This document shows, piece by piece, positions 23,071-33,079 of a DNA stretch of 64,000 bases. The notes under the pieces were generated by a model, which did not search any database, was not told where the DNA came from, and was given only the letters and a program-made list of their open reading frames with translations. Each line of letters begins with the position of its first letter. Positions within the stretch are counted from its first letter, which is position 1. The stretch comes from Knoxdaviesia capensis (lineage: Eukaryota > Ascomycota > Sordariomycetes > Microascales > Gondwanamycetaceae): contig LNGK01000006.1 of NCBI GenBank assembly GCA_001510575.1, positions 429,565-493,564 on the forward strand, written 5' to 3'. The translations under genes and the position numbers were made by a program.

Positions 23071-24645
23071 TAATCTAGGTATCAAATCAAGGTCTAGAGC
23101 AGGATGAATAAAGATAAAAAAAAAAAAAGAATGGTGGTGGCAATCAAGTTTTTTTTCTGCCACCAAAGTTTGTGCCCCACGACCCTCAAAGCCAGAGATT
23201 TTATTGGCTATAGATTTGTTATCAGGGCTTATCAAGGTCACACTAGGGCGAAAGAGGCAATTCGTTAGGGCGGTGAGTAATGAAATTTTTATCTGAATGG
23301 AGGGGCAAGAACAAGGTACATGGGCAATAGATCTTTGCTATCATGGTTTGAAGAGAACAAATATGCCGATTTATATACCTGAGGCAGAGCAAATTAGTTC
23401 TCAGCTAGGGTTTGGTTAACAAGTGAAATGTCTGCTTTGATATAGAGGGGATCTGTGGCTTCAAAATGATCCTGATCAGCAATATATCGGGCACATATCT
23501 TCAGTCCCCTCTCCGTAGGGACTACGCAGACACGGTATGCCCTATTCAAACCACAATTACTGGCCAGCACGACGGACTTTGGGCATTTGCATGTCGAGCC
23601 CGAAGGAATCGGTTATTTTTCAGCTGGGCGTGGGATGGATGGATGGATGCCAAAGGCGGTGAGCTGGAAGCACAGCAGCAGAGTCGCACCGAGCCCGGTA
23701 TCTAATCTACCCCTCCAATGCACATGTGTCTGGATAGACAGTATGCACACTGAGTGAGTGGCTGACTCTGTTGCTGGTGGCAAGATCATTGGTGCCAACG
23801 CCTAACCCGAACATGCTCGAAGTATCATGAACTTCCCAACTGTTCGAGATTGCGAGTCAGAAACCGTAGCGTTGGTCGCTGTCACGATAACCTGAGCCGA
23901 GTCCCGTTGGGAGTCCCGTTGTGACGGGCCATAAGTCTGGTGACGATGTTAGTGTTTTGTGTGTAGAGCCCACCGCAGCACTAGCAGAGTAAGCGGGCAT
24001 ATCAGACACCTTGGGCAGCAAGGAACCGAACGAAGCCTGAGCAGAAAGGCCGAACCCGATGGAATGATTCTAGAACTGACGGTTGGCGTTTCCAACCAGC
24101 CTGGCTTTCTTCTTTGGCATTCGCGGTTCCCTGTATTAGGTAACTAACTCGCACAAGCAAGTCCAGTCCCCGGATTGCATTTAGCCTAGATACCCTCAAA
24201 GTCCTGTCCGAACCTCTTCGTCGTAGACGTTGATTTGCGCGGCTACGGCTTTCACGTGACTGAGTTCCCGGAATAATGCAACACGATTGATGGAAAATGA
24301 GCCCCCCAAGAACACACACCCGCTGAAAAAGTGAACATCATGGCCAGGATCGGCCCATCTCCACAAACACCACTTCAATCAACCCAAACGAAGTTCCCGT
24401 AACCTGGGGCGATCTGCTTCCCTCTCTTGCTTTCATGTATCTGGCCCAGCCGAATTGGCGGTATCTTCTACCTACCCCGCTTCAATGTGTGCCCAAAAAC
24501 ACCACTGCTCCTTCATGGCTTTGCTGGTGTTCCCCGGCTCGCGTCCAGACTGTGCCGGCGTGCGGGTCCTGGTGCAGATTTGTATTCTTCCGGACCTGGC
24601 ACCTGACTGAGTGACTGTGGTCTTTAGGCCCGGCTTGGGGATGTG

Positions 24646-24653
24646 TATAAAAG
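24646..24653 (+). promoter_or_regulatory. Probable TATA box of the GH5 gene
   Basis: TATAAAAG, a consensus TATA element, 223 bases before the ATG at 24876 in an otherwise gene-free divergent promoter. Confidence 0.55.
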
Positions 24654-24875
24654 AGGCTGGATCCGCCCCCGGATTTTGGATTCGGGGAGAGAGAGGAGAA
24701 GAAAGAAAGAGAGAAGATCAAGTCATCTTGGGATATCGGTATATTATAACTAGTCCCCTCCTTCCCTGCGTTTGTCTCTCGCGTTTGCCTGTCCCCCACC
24801 AACTATATAACCCTAATCCCTGCCAAACGCATAACCCTAGCCCACCCCCCACCATCACCACCTACCATCATCACC

Positions 24876-26453
24876 ATGGCCACGGGAATCCTCCGAACAC
24901 AGGGCGACAAGGTCGTTGATGCCAATGGCGATGTCGTTGTCCTCCGCGGCGCCGGTCTCGGCGGCTGGATGAACATGGAGAACTTCATCACCGGCTACCC
25001 GGGCATGGAGCACCAGCACCGCCGCGCCATGCTGAAGGTCCTGGGCCAGGAGAAGTACGACTTTTTCTTCGACAAGTTCCTGGAGTGTAAGTACATGTGT
25101 CATCTTTTCCCCACGTCTGGGACGAGTGGTGGTTAACGGGGTCTTGTTGTTTTCTCTCACCCAGACTTCTTCACCGATGCCGACGCGCTCTTCTTCAAGT
25201 CTCTCGGCCTCAACTGCATCCGGTTGCCCTTCAACTACCACCACTTCGAGGATGACATGAACCCGCGCGTGCTGAAGACGAGCGGCTTCAAGCACCTCGA
25301 CCGCGTGATCGACCTTGTAAGCTCCTGTTTATACCTCCTGGGACCCTCTCACGAACCCCCCTCCCCCCACTAACCCGACACTTCTTGCTCTCCCAGTGCG
25401 CAAAACACGGCATCTACACCATCCTCGACATGCACACCGTGCCCGGCGGCCAAAACCCCGACTGGCACTCCGACAACCCGTCCAACTACGCCGCCTTCTG
25501 GGACCACAAGGACTTCCAGGACCGCACGCTGTGGCTGTGGGAGGAGCTGGCCAAGCACTACAAGACCAACGCCTGGGTGGCCGGCTACAACCTGATCAAC
25601 GAGCCGTGCGACCCGGAGCACGTGCGGCTGCCGCAGTACTACGACCGCGTCGAGGCCGCCCTGCGGCTCATCGACCCGGACCACATCCTGTGGCTCGACG
25701 GCAACACGTTTGCCATCGAGTGGAAGGGCTTCGAGCGCGTGCTGCCCAACACCGCCTACGCCCTGCACGACTACAGCATGATGGGCTTCCCCAGCGGGCC
25801 CGAGCCGTTCCGCGGCACCGATGAGCAGGTGGCGCGGCTCGAGCGCCAGTTCCTCCGCAAAGCCGAGTTCCAGCTGCAGCGCCGCACGCCCATCTGGAAC
25901 GGCGAGTTCGGCCCCGTGTACGAGGACCCCGCCGTCACCCCCAACGCCGAGGAGATCAACACCCACCGCTACGCGCTGCTGGGCGCCCAGCTGCGCATCT
26001 ACGACAAGTACGCCGTGCCGTGGTCGATCTGGCTGTACAAGGACATCGGCTTCCAGGGCATGGTGTACTGCAACCCGGAGACCAAGTACATGCGCACCAT
26101 CGGCGCTTTCCTCGCCAAGAAGCGCCGCATGAACCTCGACGCCTGGGGCCGCTACCCCAGCGACGAGGTCGCCGCCGTGCTGAAGCCGCTCGTCGACTGG
26201 ATCGACGCCGAGGCCCCCGACGCCTCGAAGACCTACCCCACCACATGGAACGCCGACCGCCACATGCACCGCGCCATCCTCGAGACCTTCACGGCCGCCA
26301 GCTTCAGCGACGAGTTCGCCGGCTTGTTTGCCGGGATGGGCTTCGACGAGCTGGAGGAGTGTGCCAAGAGCTTCTCATTTGATAACTGCGTGCAGCGCGA
26401 GGGCCTGAACAAGATCATGAGCGAGCATGCCGAGCTGCTGAAGCAGGGCCACT

Positions 26454-26455
<2 letters not shown>
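24876..26455 (+). CDS. GH5-family beta-glucosidase (glucan 1,3-beta-glucosidase-like, intracellular), 3 exons
   Basis: Exons 24876-25086, 25165-25316 and 25397-26455 join to 473 residues. It is a retaining TIM-barrel glycosidase of family GH5. Motifs seen: RGAGLGGW near the N-terminus, 'LGLNCIRLPFNY', acid/base Glu190 in the NEP motif (NLINEPCD) and nucleophile Glu291 in WNGEFGP. There is no N-terminal signal peptide (it starts MATGILRTQGDK), unlike secreted exo-1,3-glucanases, so a cytosolic enzyme is more likely. Family knowledge: leaderless fungal GH5 proteins include S. pombe Exg3 and the steryl-glucosidase/glucosylceramidase group, so a sterol-glucoside substrate is possible. A TATA box and AACCCTA words precede the gene. 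It ends directly at a GT microsatellite and converges on the macrodomain gene. Confidence 0.9.

Positions 26456-26497
<42 letters not shown>
26456..26497 (+). repeat. (GT)21 microsatellite directly after the GH5 stop codon
   Basis: An uninterrupted GT dinucleotide run starts at the first base after the TAA stop, so it would lie in the 3' UTR. The rest of the convergent intergenic space to 26828 shows no gene. Confidence 0.9.
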
Positions 26498-26498
<1 letters not shown>

Positions 26499-26828
26499 CT
26501 CTAGTGTATGATTAGGCATCTTCACATAATACAACGCTTGCACATTTTGAACTTTTTTCTTGGTATTTCCTGATACATAGACCCCAATCCGAAGAAGAAC
26601 AACACCCCTTTCCGCTCCGCCATAGTGAGCAGGGGAGAGAAAGCACAACCTGTGTAAATCAAAGACGGCACGGTCCGCTTCGGGCCCGCCCTCTCCGAAC
26701 GGAGGAGCAGACTCGCGAGGATACCGGGCGTTGCAGCAAAACCGACCGGTCCCCCCCGACGACATTCATACTTCAAACACCCACGGCGGCAACCCCAAAT
26801 CATCCAGAAACTTCTCCGTAACGGTGTT

Positions 26829-27479
26829 CTACACCGTCTCGAGAGGGAAGAACTCCGGCGCCAGCTGGATGTACATGTCGAGGATTCTATCATCGAACGG
26901 CATGAACACAATCTTGGTGAAATGCTGGCCGTGCATATCGAGGTAGTTGCGCACGCAGCTAAGCGCGATGCGCGTGGCCGGCTCGAGCGGGAACTGGAAG
27001 ATGCCGACGCTGATGGCGCAGATCACCAGCGTCTTGCACTGCTCGACGTTGGCCTTCATCATGATGTACACGTAGGCGCGCTCCAGCAGGTACTCGGCGT
27101 CGGCGTGCTTGGCCGCCCCAAAGTTGCGGTAGTCCGGCCCCACCGTGTGGATGATCTTGCCCGCCGGCATCTTGAACGCCGGCGTCACCACGCAGTCGCC
27201 AACCGCGCACTCGTTCCACCGGTTAAGCGCCTCCTGCAGCTGCGGGCCCGCCGCCCTGTGGATGGCCCCGTCGATGCCGCCGCCTTTGCGTAGCCTGGCG
27301 TTAGACGCGTTGACTACCGCGTCGGCTTTGGTCTTGGTGATGTCGCCCCTCATGATCGACACCTTCCTGTTGATTTTGTTGTCCGGCTTGTACAGCGGCA
27401 TCGCGGCCTGCGTCAAGGTGCCATTGGCGTACAGATCCACCAGCGAGGGGAGATTTTCATCGACGATGATCGTGGCCAT
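26829..27479 (-). CDS. Macrodomain (Appr-1''-p processing) protein, MacroD-type ADP-ribosylhydrolase
   Basis: Single exon, 216 residues, starting at MATIIVDE. A longer in-frame start at 27629 exists, but a TATA-like element lies between the two, so the shorter start is preferred. Macrodomain motifs are complete: ADAVVNASN, the glycine-rich GGGIDGAIHRAAG loop that grips the ribose, HTVGPDYR, and the phosphate loop 'ISVGIFQFP'. Family knowledge: such enzymes remove mono-ADP-ribose from proteins or hydrolyse O-acetyl-ADP-ribose. The roughly 40-residue N-terminal extension (DLYANGTLTQAAMPLYK) is also seen in MacroD-type members. It is convergent with the GH5 gene, with 373 bases between stop codons. 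Cytosolic or nuclear; there is no signal peptide. Confidence 0.92.
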   Translation of the reverse strand: MATIIVDENLPSLVDLYANGTLTQAAMPLYKPDNKINRKVSIMRGDITKTKADAVVNASNARLRKGGGIDGAIHRAAGPQLQEALNRWNECAVGDCVVTPAFKMPAGKIIHTVGPDYRNFGAAKHADAEYLLERAYVYIMMKANVEQCKTLVICAISVGIFQFPLEPATRIALSCVRNYLDMHGQHFTKIVFMPFDDRILDMYIQLAPEFFPLETV

Positions 27480-27561
27480 GGTGATGGAGACTGGAGGTAT
27501 TTGATGAGAGCTGGGGGTTGTAGTGGGCAAGAATGAGATGGAGATGAGGGGGAAACCTGGG

Positions 27562-27570
27562 ATATATAGA
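27562..27570 (-). promoter_or_regulatory. TATA-like element of the macrodomain gene
   Basis: CTATATATC on the minus strand, about 85 bases upstream of the chosen ATG. Confidence 0.45.
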
Positions 27571-28309
27571 GTTGGATCTGGAAGCTTATACTTTGAAAAG
27601 ATTAGACACTTTAAGTAAGAAAATAGCAAAGATGAATCATACAGAGCACAAAAGAAAAAGAGAGAAGAAACAAATAGAGAAAAAGGAGAGAAAAGGAGAG
27701 AGAAAAGTAAAAAGAGCAGTTAGGCAAAATAAGGGGAAAGATAGAGTAAGAGCAACCTTAATCACACCTGTTTCTCCCATTTAACTAGGTACCTAGGTAC
27801 TTGGAACAAAGAAAGCTCAAGACCGAAGAGAAATAAATGAATCTTCCATACGAACTCTATAGGCGAAGACAATGCAAGGGAGAAGAGAAACCAGCCATAG
27901 ATGGTCAACTAAAGTAGGTTCAAAGACCGGAAACTAATACTCAGGACAAAGACAATGAAAGCTGAGAACAATGAATCGGATGATATCTTAGGGTTAGGGT
28001 TACTATAAACAACACCCACTAAGCGTATTCTAAGAACTTCAGCCAATGATTCACCTAGCACTATAGACATAGATAGGGAGGTTTCCCTAAACCTAGAAAA
28101 TTTCATAAAAGATGAACTCATATATTCGAGGTGTGCACTATATAATACAGACAGACTTGTTCTGGTATATCCAAACAAAAGGCAACCCCAACCAAAAAGA
28201 AAATAAATCATGACTCTAGACAGTAGGCAGGTTGAGATGAAGGTATCATAAAGAAAAGAATCCCAAAGAAAAAGACCAAAAATTCAAAAACCACGGGCAG
28301 AAGAGAGGA
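27571..28309. other. Intergenic: macrodomain promoter and DUF3433-gene 3' flank
   Basis: No gene. It contains a purine-rich tract (about 27640-27720 on +) and a short TTAGGG repeat of about 2.5 units at 27988-28003. Confidence 0.55.
27988..28003 (+). repeat. Short interstitial telomere-like repeat
   Basis: TTAGGGTTAGGGTTAC: two perfect TTAGGG units plus a partial one, in the 3' flank of the DUF3433 gene. Confidence 0.8.
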
Positions 28310-31300
28310 CTAGACAGTGGCCGACCGATCCTTGACCATAAACTGCCCCGTCGCCATGCGCCCCAACCCCGACTTAAAGCCGGCCCACGTGACGCTGCGC
28401 TGCGCCGGCTGCGGCTGGTACACCGTGATGCCGAACGCCAGATCATCCGGCCCGCCCGCGACAGCTCGGTAGCCCGAGCGCGCGATATCGCCGTGGTTGG
28501 CGTCCGCATCGGCAGGCTGTCCGGGCCGCAGCCGGCGGCGCGTAGCCGCCCACCCGAGGCGGAACTGCATGCCCGCGGGCACGGGGTTGCCGCCGGAGGC
28601 CTCGCGGAAGAAGGTGGCCTCGAGGGTGCGCAGCGGCATCCACTCGGCCTGGCGGCCGAGGTGGCCGAGCAGGTTGCCGTCGGCGAGCAGCGCGGTGACC
28701 GAGGCGATGCTGCACGGGTCGCGCGGCAGCAGGTCGGACGTGGCCGTGCCGGACATCACCCACGCGACCAGCGAGAGCACCAGCATGGTCGCCAGCAGGC
28801 CCTGCAGCACGCGCGTGGTCACCGGGTCCTGGAAGATTACGCGCTGGCGGCTGAGCTCGTTGGTGGTGGTCGCGAGCGACGGCAGCACGGGCACGGCCTC
28901 CTCGACCGAGAGCTGCGGGTCGATGCCGCTGGGCACCACGTCGCGGAACAGCGTCTGCCCAAACGTGCCGTTATCGTTGAGGTGGCGCCGAATCTCGTAG
29001 TTGAGCGACTGCGCGCGGATGATGCCGTGGTGCTTCTCGATCGACTCGCGCACCAGCCGCAGGCTCGACGGGTCGGTCGCGCCCAGGAGGGCCTCCGGCA
29101 GCGCGAAGCGCGAGCGCACCACTGTTGAGAAGAACACATCGGTCAGCCACGGCGTGCTGATGTTGGCGAGGTAGTCGTATGTGATCGATGGCAGCGGCAC
29201 GCTGATGTCGTGGGACACCGTCTCAAGCACCTCGGGCTCGTCGCGGATCTCCAGGTTCGGCCCGCGCAGCTTGACACTGACCCGCACCGCATCGAGGGTT
29301 TCGTTGCATGCCAGGGCGGCAATGCTCGACACCGACACCTGGTTGGTTGAAGCGTCCTTGAGCTGGCCCCAGATGTATAACCAGTCACTGCACTGCGTTA
29401 CGCTAGACCAGACAATCGAGTTCGCCAATCCAAAGTAGGGATTGGTTGGGAGGCCGCTTCGGGACAGGGGCGAAGAGCCTCCAGCAGATGTCGGGAGAAC
29501 CACGTTGAAGTTGTTGAAACTCGACTTGCCGCGGCACGGTTCCTCGGTGATGTTCACAAACATCGGGTGCACCATGCCTTTCGTGCTCACGAAGCCTTGC
29601 GTCTTGATCTCGGTGGTGATGGAATCTCCCGTGTACAGCTTGCACTTCAGCACGGGCTTGATGGCAATGAACGTGGTCTTGACCGTCAAGTCGTTCTCTA
29701 GGCTTTCAGTGCTGTTAGCCGACCCCGTCAAGTTACGAAGCCCCTCATCATCCAGCTTCATGTTGGCAAAGGCGAGGTTATCGTAGGTTCCGGCTGGGTA
29801 CGACATGTTAGCGTGGAAGATGAGTGAGGAGGTGATGGTATCATTCTGACACAACATGCACGAAGACCCCCCCATTGGCGATACAGTCGTGTTGCCGAAA
29901 TAGTCGACAGACAGGACGCTGATGTCTGCCGACATCGGAACAGCATCAGCGAAAAATAGCGAGGCGGACACGACTGCTAGACTGGAGCCGATAATCACGG
30001 TGATGGTGGCAGCCAAGATGGCAAAGTTGCTGGTCAGAATGCTCTTGACGAGGATCACCGGCCGCGTCATATCGAGAAGATCCAGGCCGACAGTTTGCTT
30101 GAAGTTGCCGCCGCTGCGGAGGTTGTAGTATGGCGCCAGACTGCGCGAGCACGAGTCGACGGCATCGTAGTACATGGCGATCAACGTTAGGAGGAAGGCC
30201 GGCATCAGGGACGTCCAAATCAACCGGCTGATGTCCTCCCCGTTGACGACACCGAGGCCGTCTGCCGACTCGGATTTGCGCAGCAGCGCTTCCAGGGCCG
30301 CGATCATGCCACAGAGAGTCAGAGTACCAGCCACCCGTGACCAGATCGAAAGCGCCATCGGCGCCGACCACCGCCGGGAATCGTGGGGAGGATTTGCTGA
30401 TCCAGGGGGCGGGGGCACGCCGCCCTCAATGCGGAAAATTGGCTGCATGGTGCTCTGGCCGCGGACGCTATCTACCAGGGATTTCTCGTTGGGCGCAAGA
30501 CCACTTGAGAACTGCGAGTTCTGCAGTCGTTCGGCAAGGATAGCTTGAGCGGAGGCTCCAGTTCCACGAAGTGTCTTCAACAGGGATCGACTGTGGGCGA
30601 CGAGACTGCCGATCGCGGCAATGGTGGTGGGCTCGCAAGGAAGGAAACCGCGATTGGGCACAGTGAGGATCATCACAACACACACGAAGAAGCAAACTCC
30701 GAGGAAGCCGGCGAGAACATGACCCGGAGCTTCCCGGACAATCAGCCGCCGTTCGACGATCGAGGCCTTTCCAGCTACCGGAGCCGAGGACACCGACATC
30801 AAAGCATACCGGGCAACGAACGCTGTGAACTGTTCATAGTAGTCGATGCTCATCTGCTGCAGAATATCCGGCTGCAACAGGTCCGAGATGGGCGGAACTG
30901 TCCCGTTCATGTCCTTGACCTTCATGGTAACAGCCGTGCGCATTGCCTGGGTCATTCCGATTCTCTCGACCCCTGCGTAGTATCGCGCCGAATCCTGAAA
31001 GGCGCCAAATCCAGAATTGGCGAACGAGGCACTGCGGTAGGCTTTGAAATGCGCCTGCATGATGTCGGCGGCGTGAATGCCCGCAAGGGACCGGGCTGCC
31101 GAGCCGGGAACCGGGGCGATGGAAATGAGGCTTGTGGAATTCTTGACCACGTGCATGGGCTGGATGCGATAGCTGGGCTTACACATGAGTGTGGTCGAGC
31201 GCACGTTGGTAAATGGCAGCGGGACATTGGAGATTGCGCTGTTGCCCGTGATGGAAGAGATGTCAAAGGTAAACTGGAACACGCCAACCACCACGCGCTG

Positions 31301-33079
31301 GTCGTCTGGGAGAGTCGAGTTATTGCAGCCGGCAGGAGACAGGGCCAGGAATGTAGAAACGTTAGTATCATGGCTAGCCGACAGATACCCTTCGTTCGAA
31401 GTGCGGGTGGTGGTGATACAGTTTCCCTGTGAGATCTCAGAGTCCAGGCTGGTGAACTGGGATTTCAGGTAGGTGAATTGGGTGATTTTACCCTCGGCGG
31501 GCTCGCACTTGAGGGTTCCCAGAAAGCCGTCGACTTCGAGCTCGAGACGCGTGGAGAAGCTGCTGGCGTTGAATGTTTCGTAGGCATAGCGGCGCGAGAT
31601 GCCGCCAGGAGTCTGCAGCTTGAGGGTTTGATCAACGACGCCGGCCATGGCAAAGTACGGCAGCGATCCGATATTGTCTAGGGCGGCACGGTTGTTGTTG
31701 AAAGTCAACTGCCGGGTCAAGGGCGCGTCGGAGTGCACGATGGCGATGGAGGATGAGGCGATCAAAGCCGAGGCTAGCACAATCATGGCTTTGAGAAGGA
31801 GGCTGGTGCAGCACACGGTGAACACCATCCAGTCGCCATTGCGCAACGACTGATAGATAGCCACGGGCTGGAGCATGCTGATATAATCGAGGAGGAGAGT
31901 GGTTTGGGGGGGAGACGGACCGCGGCTGAGACGCAGCCACGGAGCCGAGAGCTTGGACTGGAACTCGACACGGGCCCAAAGCGCGGCAATGATGGTGAGG
32001 ATAAGAGTGCCGCTGTACTGGCACAGGTAAAGCAAGCCCGAGGGTAGCGAGTTGAAGCCGGAGTTTTTCTTGGAGACGTATATGAGAACCTCGACGGTGA
32101 TGAGGAGGCCGGCAAAGGCGATGGCGAACCACATGAGAACACGACGCCGGAGGTAGAAGGGCCGCCATTCGAGGCCGCGAGTGCCGGGGAAGTTGGGGGG
32201 TGGGTTCTGCTTCATCTGGGTGGAAATCTGCGAGATGGTGGCGCCCAGAGAGATCTTGGAGGGGGCGATGGATGGGTTCCCGCTATGACTCGGGAGGAGG
32301 GTGGTGCTGCTATCGGTCAGGAAGGGGTCTTCACTCTGTGGTAATAGCATTCCGGGAGCCTGGGAATACGGGGCCGTGGTGGTGGGAGGATACTGGGCAG
32401 CGGCATTGGGAGGAGCTGTGGTTGGGACGGCGGCATACTGAGCAGGCTGGCCGTAAACTGTTGCGTGATGCTGGGCGTTCTCGGCGGGGACATGTGTCAT
32501 TGATTGGCGGCGGCTGGCGGCCATTCTCATGGGCTCGTAGCGCGCATCTTCCGATGGCTGGCGAGAATGACGGCGAGAGTGGACGGGGTCGTAATGGGGG
32601 GAGACAGACGGCTGGCGGTGGTGGGAAGGAGTGTAGTGGGGAGAGACGGAGGCAGTGCGGGTATGGAACTGTGGGTCGTAATGGGGCGACACCGAAGGTT
32701 GGCGGTAGTGGCGGACATCCCGGTGGTGGACTTGGTCGTAGCCAGGGGAGGACAGCGACGGCGCGCGCGGCCGGCTGGGGACCAGCGGCGGGTCGTACGG
32801 GGCGAAGCCGGGAGGCGCAGGAGCAAGCTCCGGAGCTGTGCTGGGATCGTGAACTGGGCGCGGCGTAGGTTCTGCTGGGACGCTTTCGGGTGCTGGGGCA
32901 GCTCGGGGCGGGGGAGTCTCCGGCTGTGCGGGCGAAGGAGTGGCTTTAGGTTTGGGGGCGGCGGCTTCCGGCGCCGCTTCGGCCGGCGGAATGGGATTGT
33001 ATTGTGGCGTTGATCCGGTGAAGATGGCGGAAGGAACGGGCTTTCTCCTCGGAACGGCTTTCTTTATAGGGCGGTCCAT
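28310..33079 (-). CDS. DUF3433 fungal membrane protein, 1,589 residues
   Basis: Single uninterrupted exon. The start MDRPIKKAVPRR is preferred over an in-frame ATG 63 bases upstream because the basic/Pro-rich start resembles fungal members; this is a judgement. The N-terminal 300 residues are Pro/Ala-rich and disordered, with repeats around SVSPHYDP (nt about 32560-32720). A transmembrane array begins at about residue 310 (WRPFYLRRRVLMWF, then LLITVEVLIYV) with two more helices. A large extracytoplasmic region with several N-x-S/T sites follows, then a second membrane block (FLGVCFFVCVVMILTV; AFLLTLIAMYYD; FAILAATITVII), a second luminal region and a last helix (LLATMLVLSLVAWVM). The duplicated layout is the DUF3433 (PF11915) architecture. 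Function is unknown for the family. Likely plasma membrane or vacuole. Confidence 0.85.
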   Translation of the reverse strand: MDRPIKKAVPRRKPVPSAIFTGSTPQYNPIPPAEAAPEAAAPKPKATPSPAQPETPPPRAAPAPESVPAEPTPRPVHDPSTAPELAPAPPGFAPYDPPLVPSRPRAPSLSSPGYDQVHHRDVRHYRQPSVSPHYDPQFHTRTASVSPHYTPSHHRQPSVSPHYDPVHSRRHSRQPSEDARYEPMRMAASRRQSMTHVPAENAQHHATVYGQPAQYAAVPTTAPPNAAAQYPPTTTAPYSQAPGMLLPQSEDPFLTDSSTTLLPSHSGNPSIAPSKISLGATISQISTQMKQNPPPNFPGTRGLEWRPFYLRRRVLMWFAIAFAGLLITVEVLIYVSKKNSGFNSLPSGLLYLCQYSGTLILTIIAALWARVEFQSKLSAPWLRLSRGPSPPQTTLLLDYISMLQPVAIYQSLRNGDWMVFTVCCTSLLLKAMIVLASALIASSSIAIVHSDAPLTRQLTFNNNRAALDNIGSLPYFAMAGVVDQTLKLQTPGGISRRYAYETFNASSFSTRLELEVDGFLGTLKCEPAEGKITQFTYLKSQFTSLDSEISQGNCITTTRTSNEGYLSASHDTNVSTFLALSPAGCNNSTLPDDQRVVVGVFQFTFDISSITGNSAISNVPLPFTNVRSTTLMCKPSYRIQPMHVVKNSTSLISIAPVPGSAARSLAGIHAADIMQAHFKAYRSASFANSGFGAFQDSARYYAGVERIGMTQAMRTAVTMKVKDMNGTVPPISDLLQPDILQQMSIDYYEQFTAFVARYALMSVSSAPVAGKASIVERRLIVREAPGHVLAGFLGVCFFVCVVMILTVPNRGFLPCEPTTIAAIGSLVAHSRSLLKTLRGTGASAQAILAERLQNSQFSSGLAPNEKSLVDSVRGQSTMQPIFRIEGGVPPPPGSANPPHDSRRWSAPMALSIWSRVAGTLTLCGMIAALEALLRKSESADGLGVVNGEDISRLIWTSLMPAFLLTLIAMYYDAVDSCSRSLAPYYNLRSGGNFKQTVGLDLLDMTRPVILVKSILTSNFAILAATITVIIGSSLAVVSASLFFADAVPMSADISVLSVDYFGNTTVSPMGGSSCMLCQNDTITSSLIFHANMSYPAGTYDNLAFANMKLDDEGLRNLTGSANSTESLENDLTVKTTFIAIKPVLKCKLYTGDSITTEIKTQGFVSTKGMVHPMFVNITEEPCRGKSSFNNFNVVLPTSAGGSSPLSRSGLPTNPYFGLANSIVWSSVTQCSDWLYIWGQLKDASTNQVSVSSIAALACNETLDAVRVSVKLRGPNLEIRDEPEVLETVSHDISVPLPSITYDYLANISTPWLTDVFFSTVVRSRFALPEALLGATDPSSLRLVRESIEKHHGIIRAQSLNYEIRRHLNDNGTFGQTLFRDVVPSGIDPQLSVEEAVPVLPSLATTTNELSRQRVIFQDPVTTRVLQGLLATMLVLSLVAWVMSGTATSDLLPRDPCSIASVTALLADGNLLGHLGRQAEWMPLRTLEATFFREASGGNPVPAGMQFRLGWAATRRRLRPGQPADADANHGDIARSGYRAVAGGPDDLAFGITVYQPQPAQRSVTWAGFKSGLGRMATGQFMVKDRSATV

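Larger units (their letters stand above)
22574..24875. other. Intergenic: divergent promoters of EF-3 and the GH5 gene
   Basis: No supportable gene in 2.3 kb. 22905-23070 is a nearly uninterrupted purine tract on + (pyrimidine on the EF-3 transcript strand). A CTAGGGTTT word lies at about 23405-23413. Near the GH5 start there is a TATA element and two AACCCTA words (24809-24815 and 24833-24839). Confidence 0.6.

Noticed and set aside
24476..24876. Extra 5' exon for the GH5 gene supplying a signal peptide
   Set aside because: No hydrophobic coding stretch with a usable donor was found. The ATG at 24876 follows a TATA box and leader, and the first residues align with the start of the GH5 fold.
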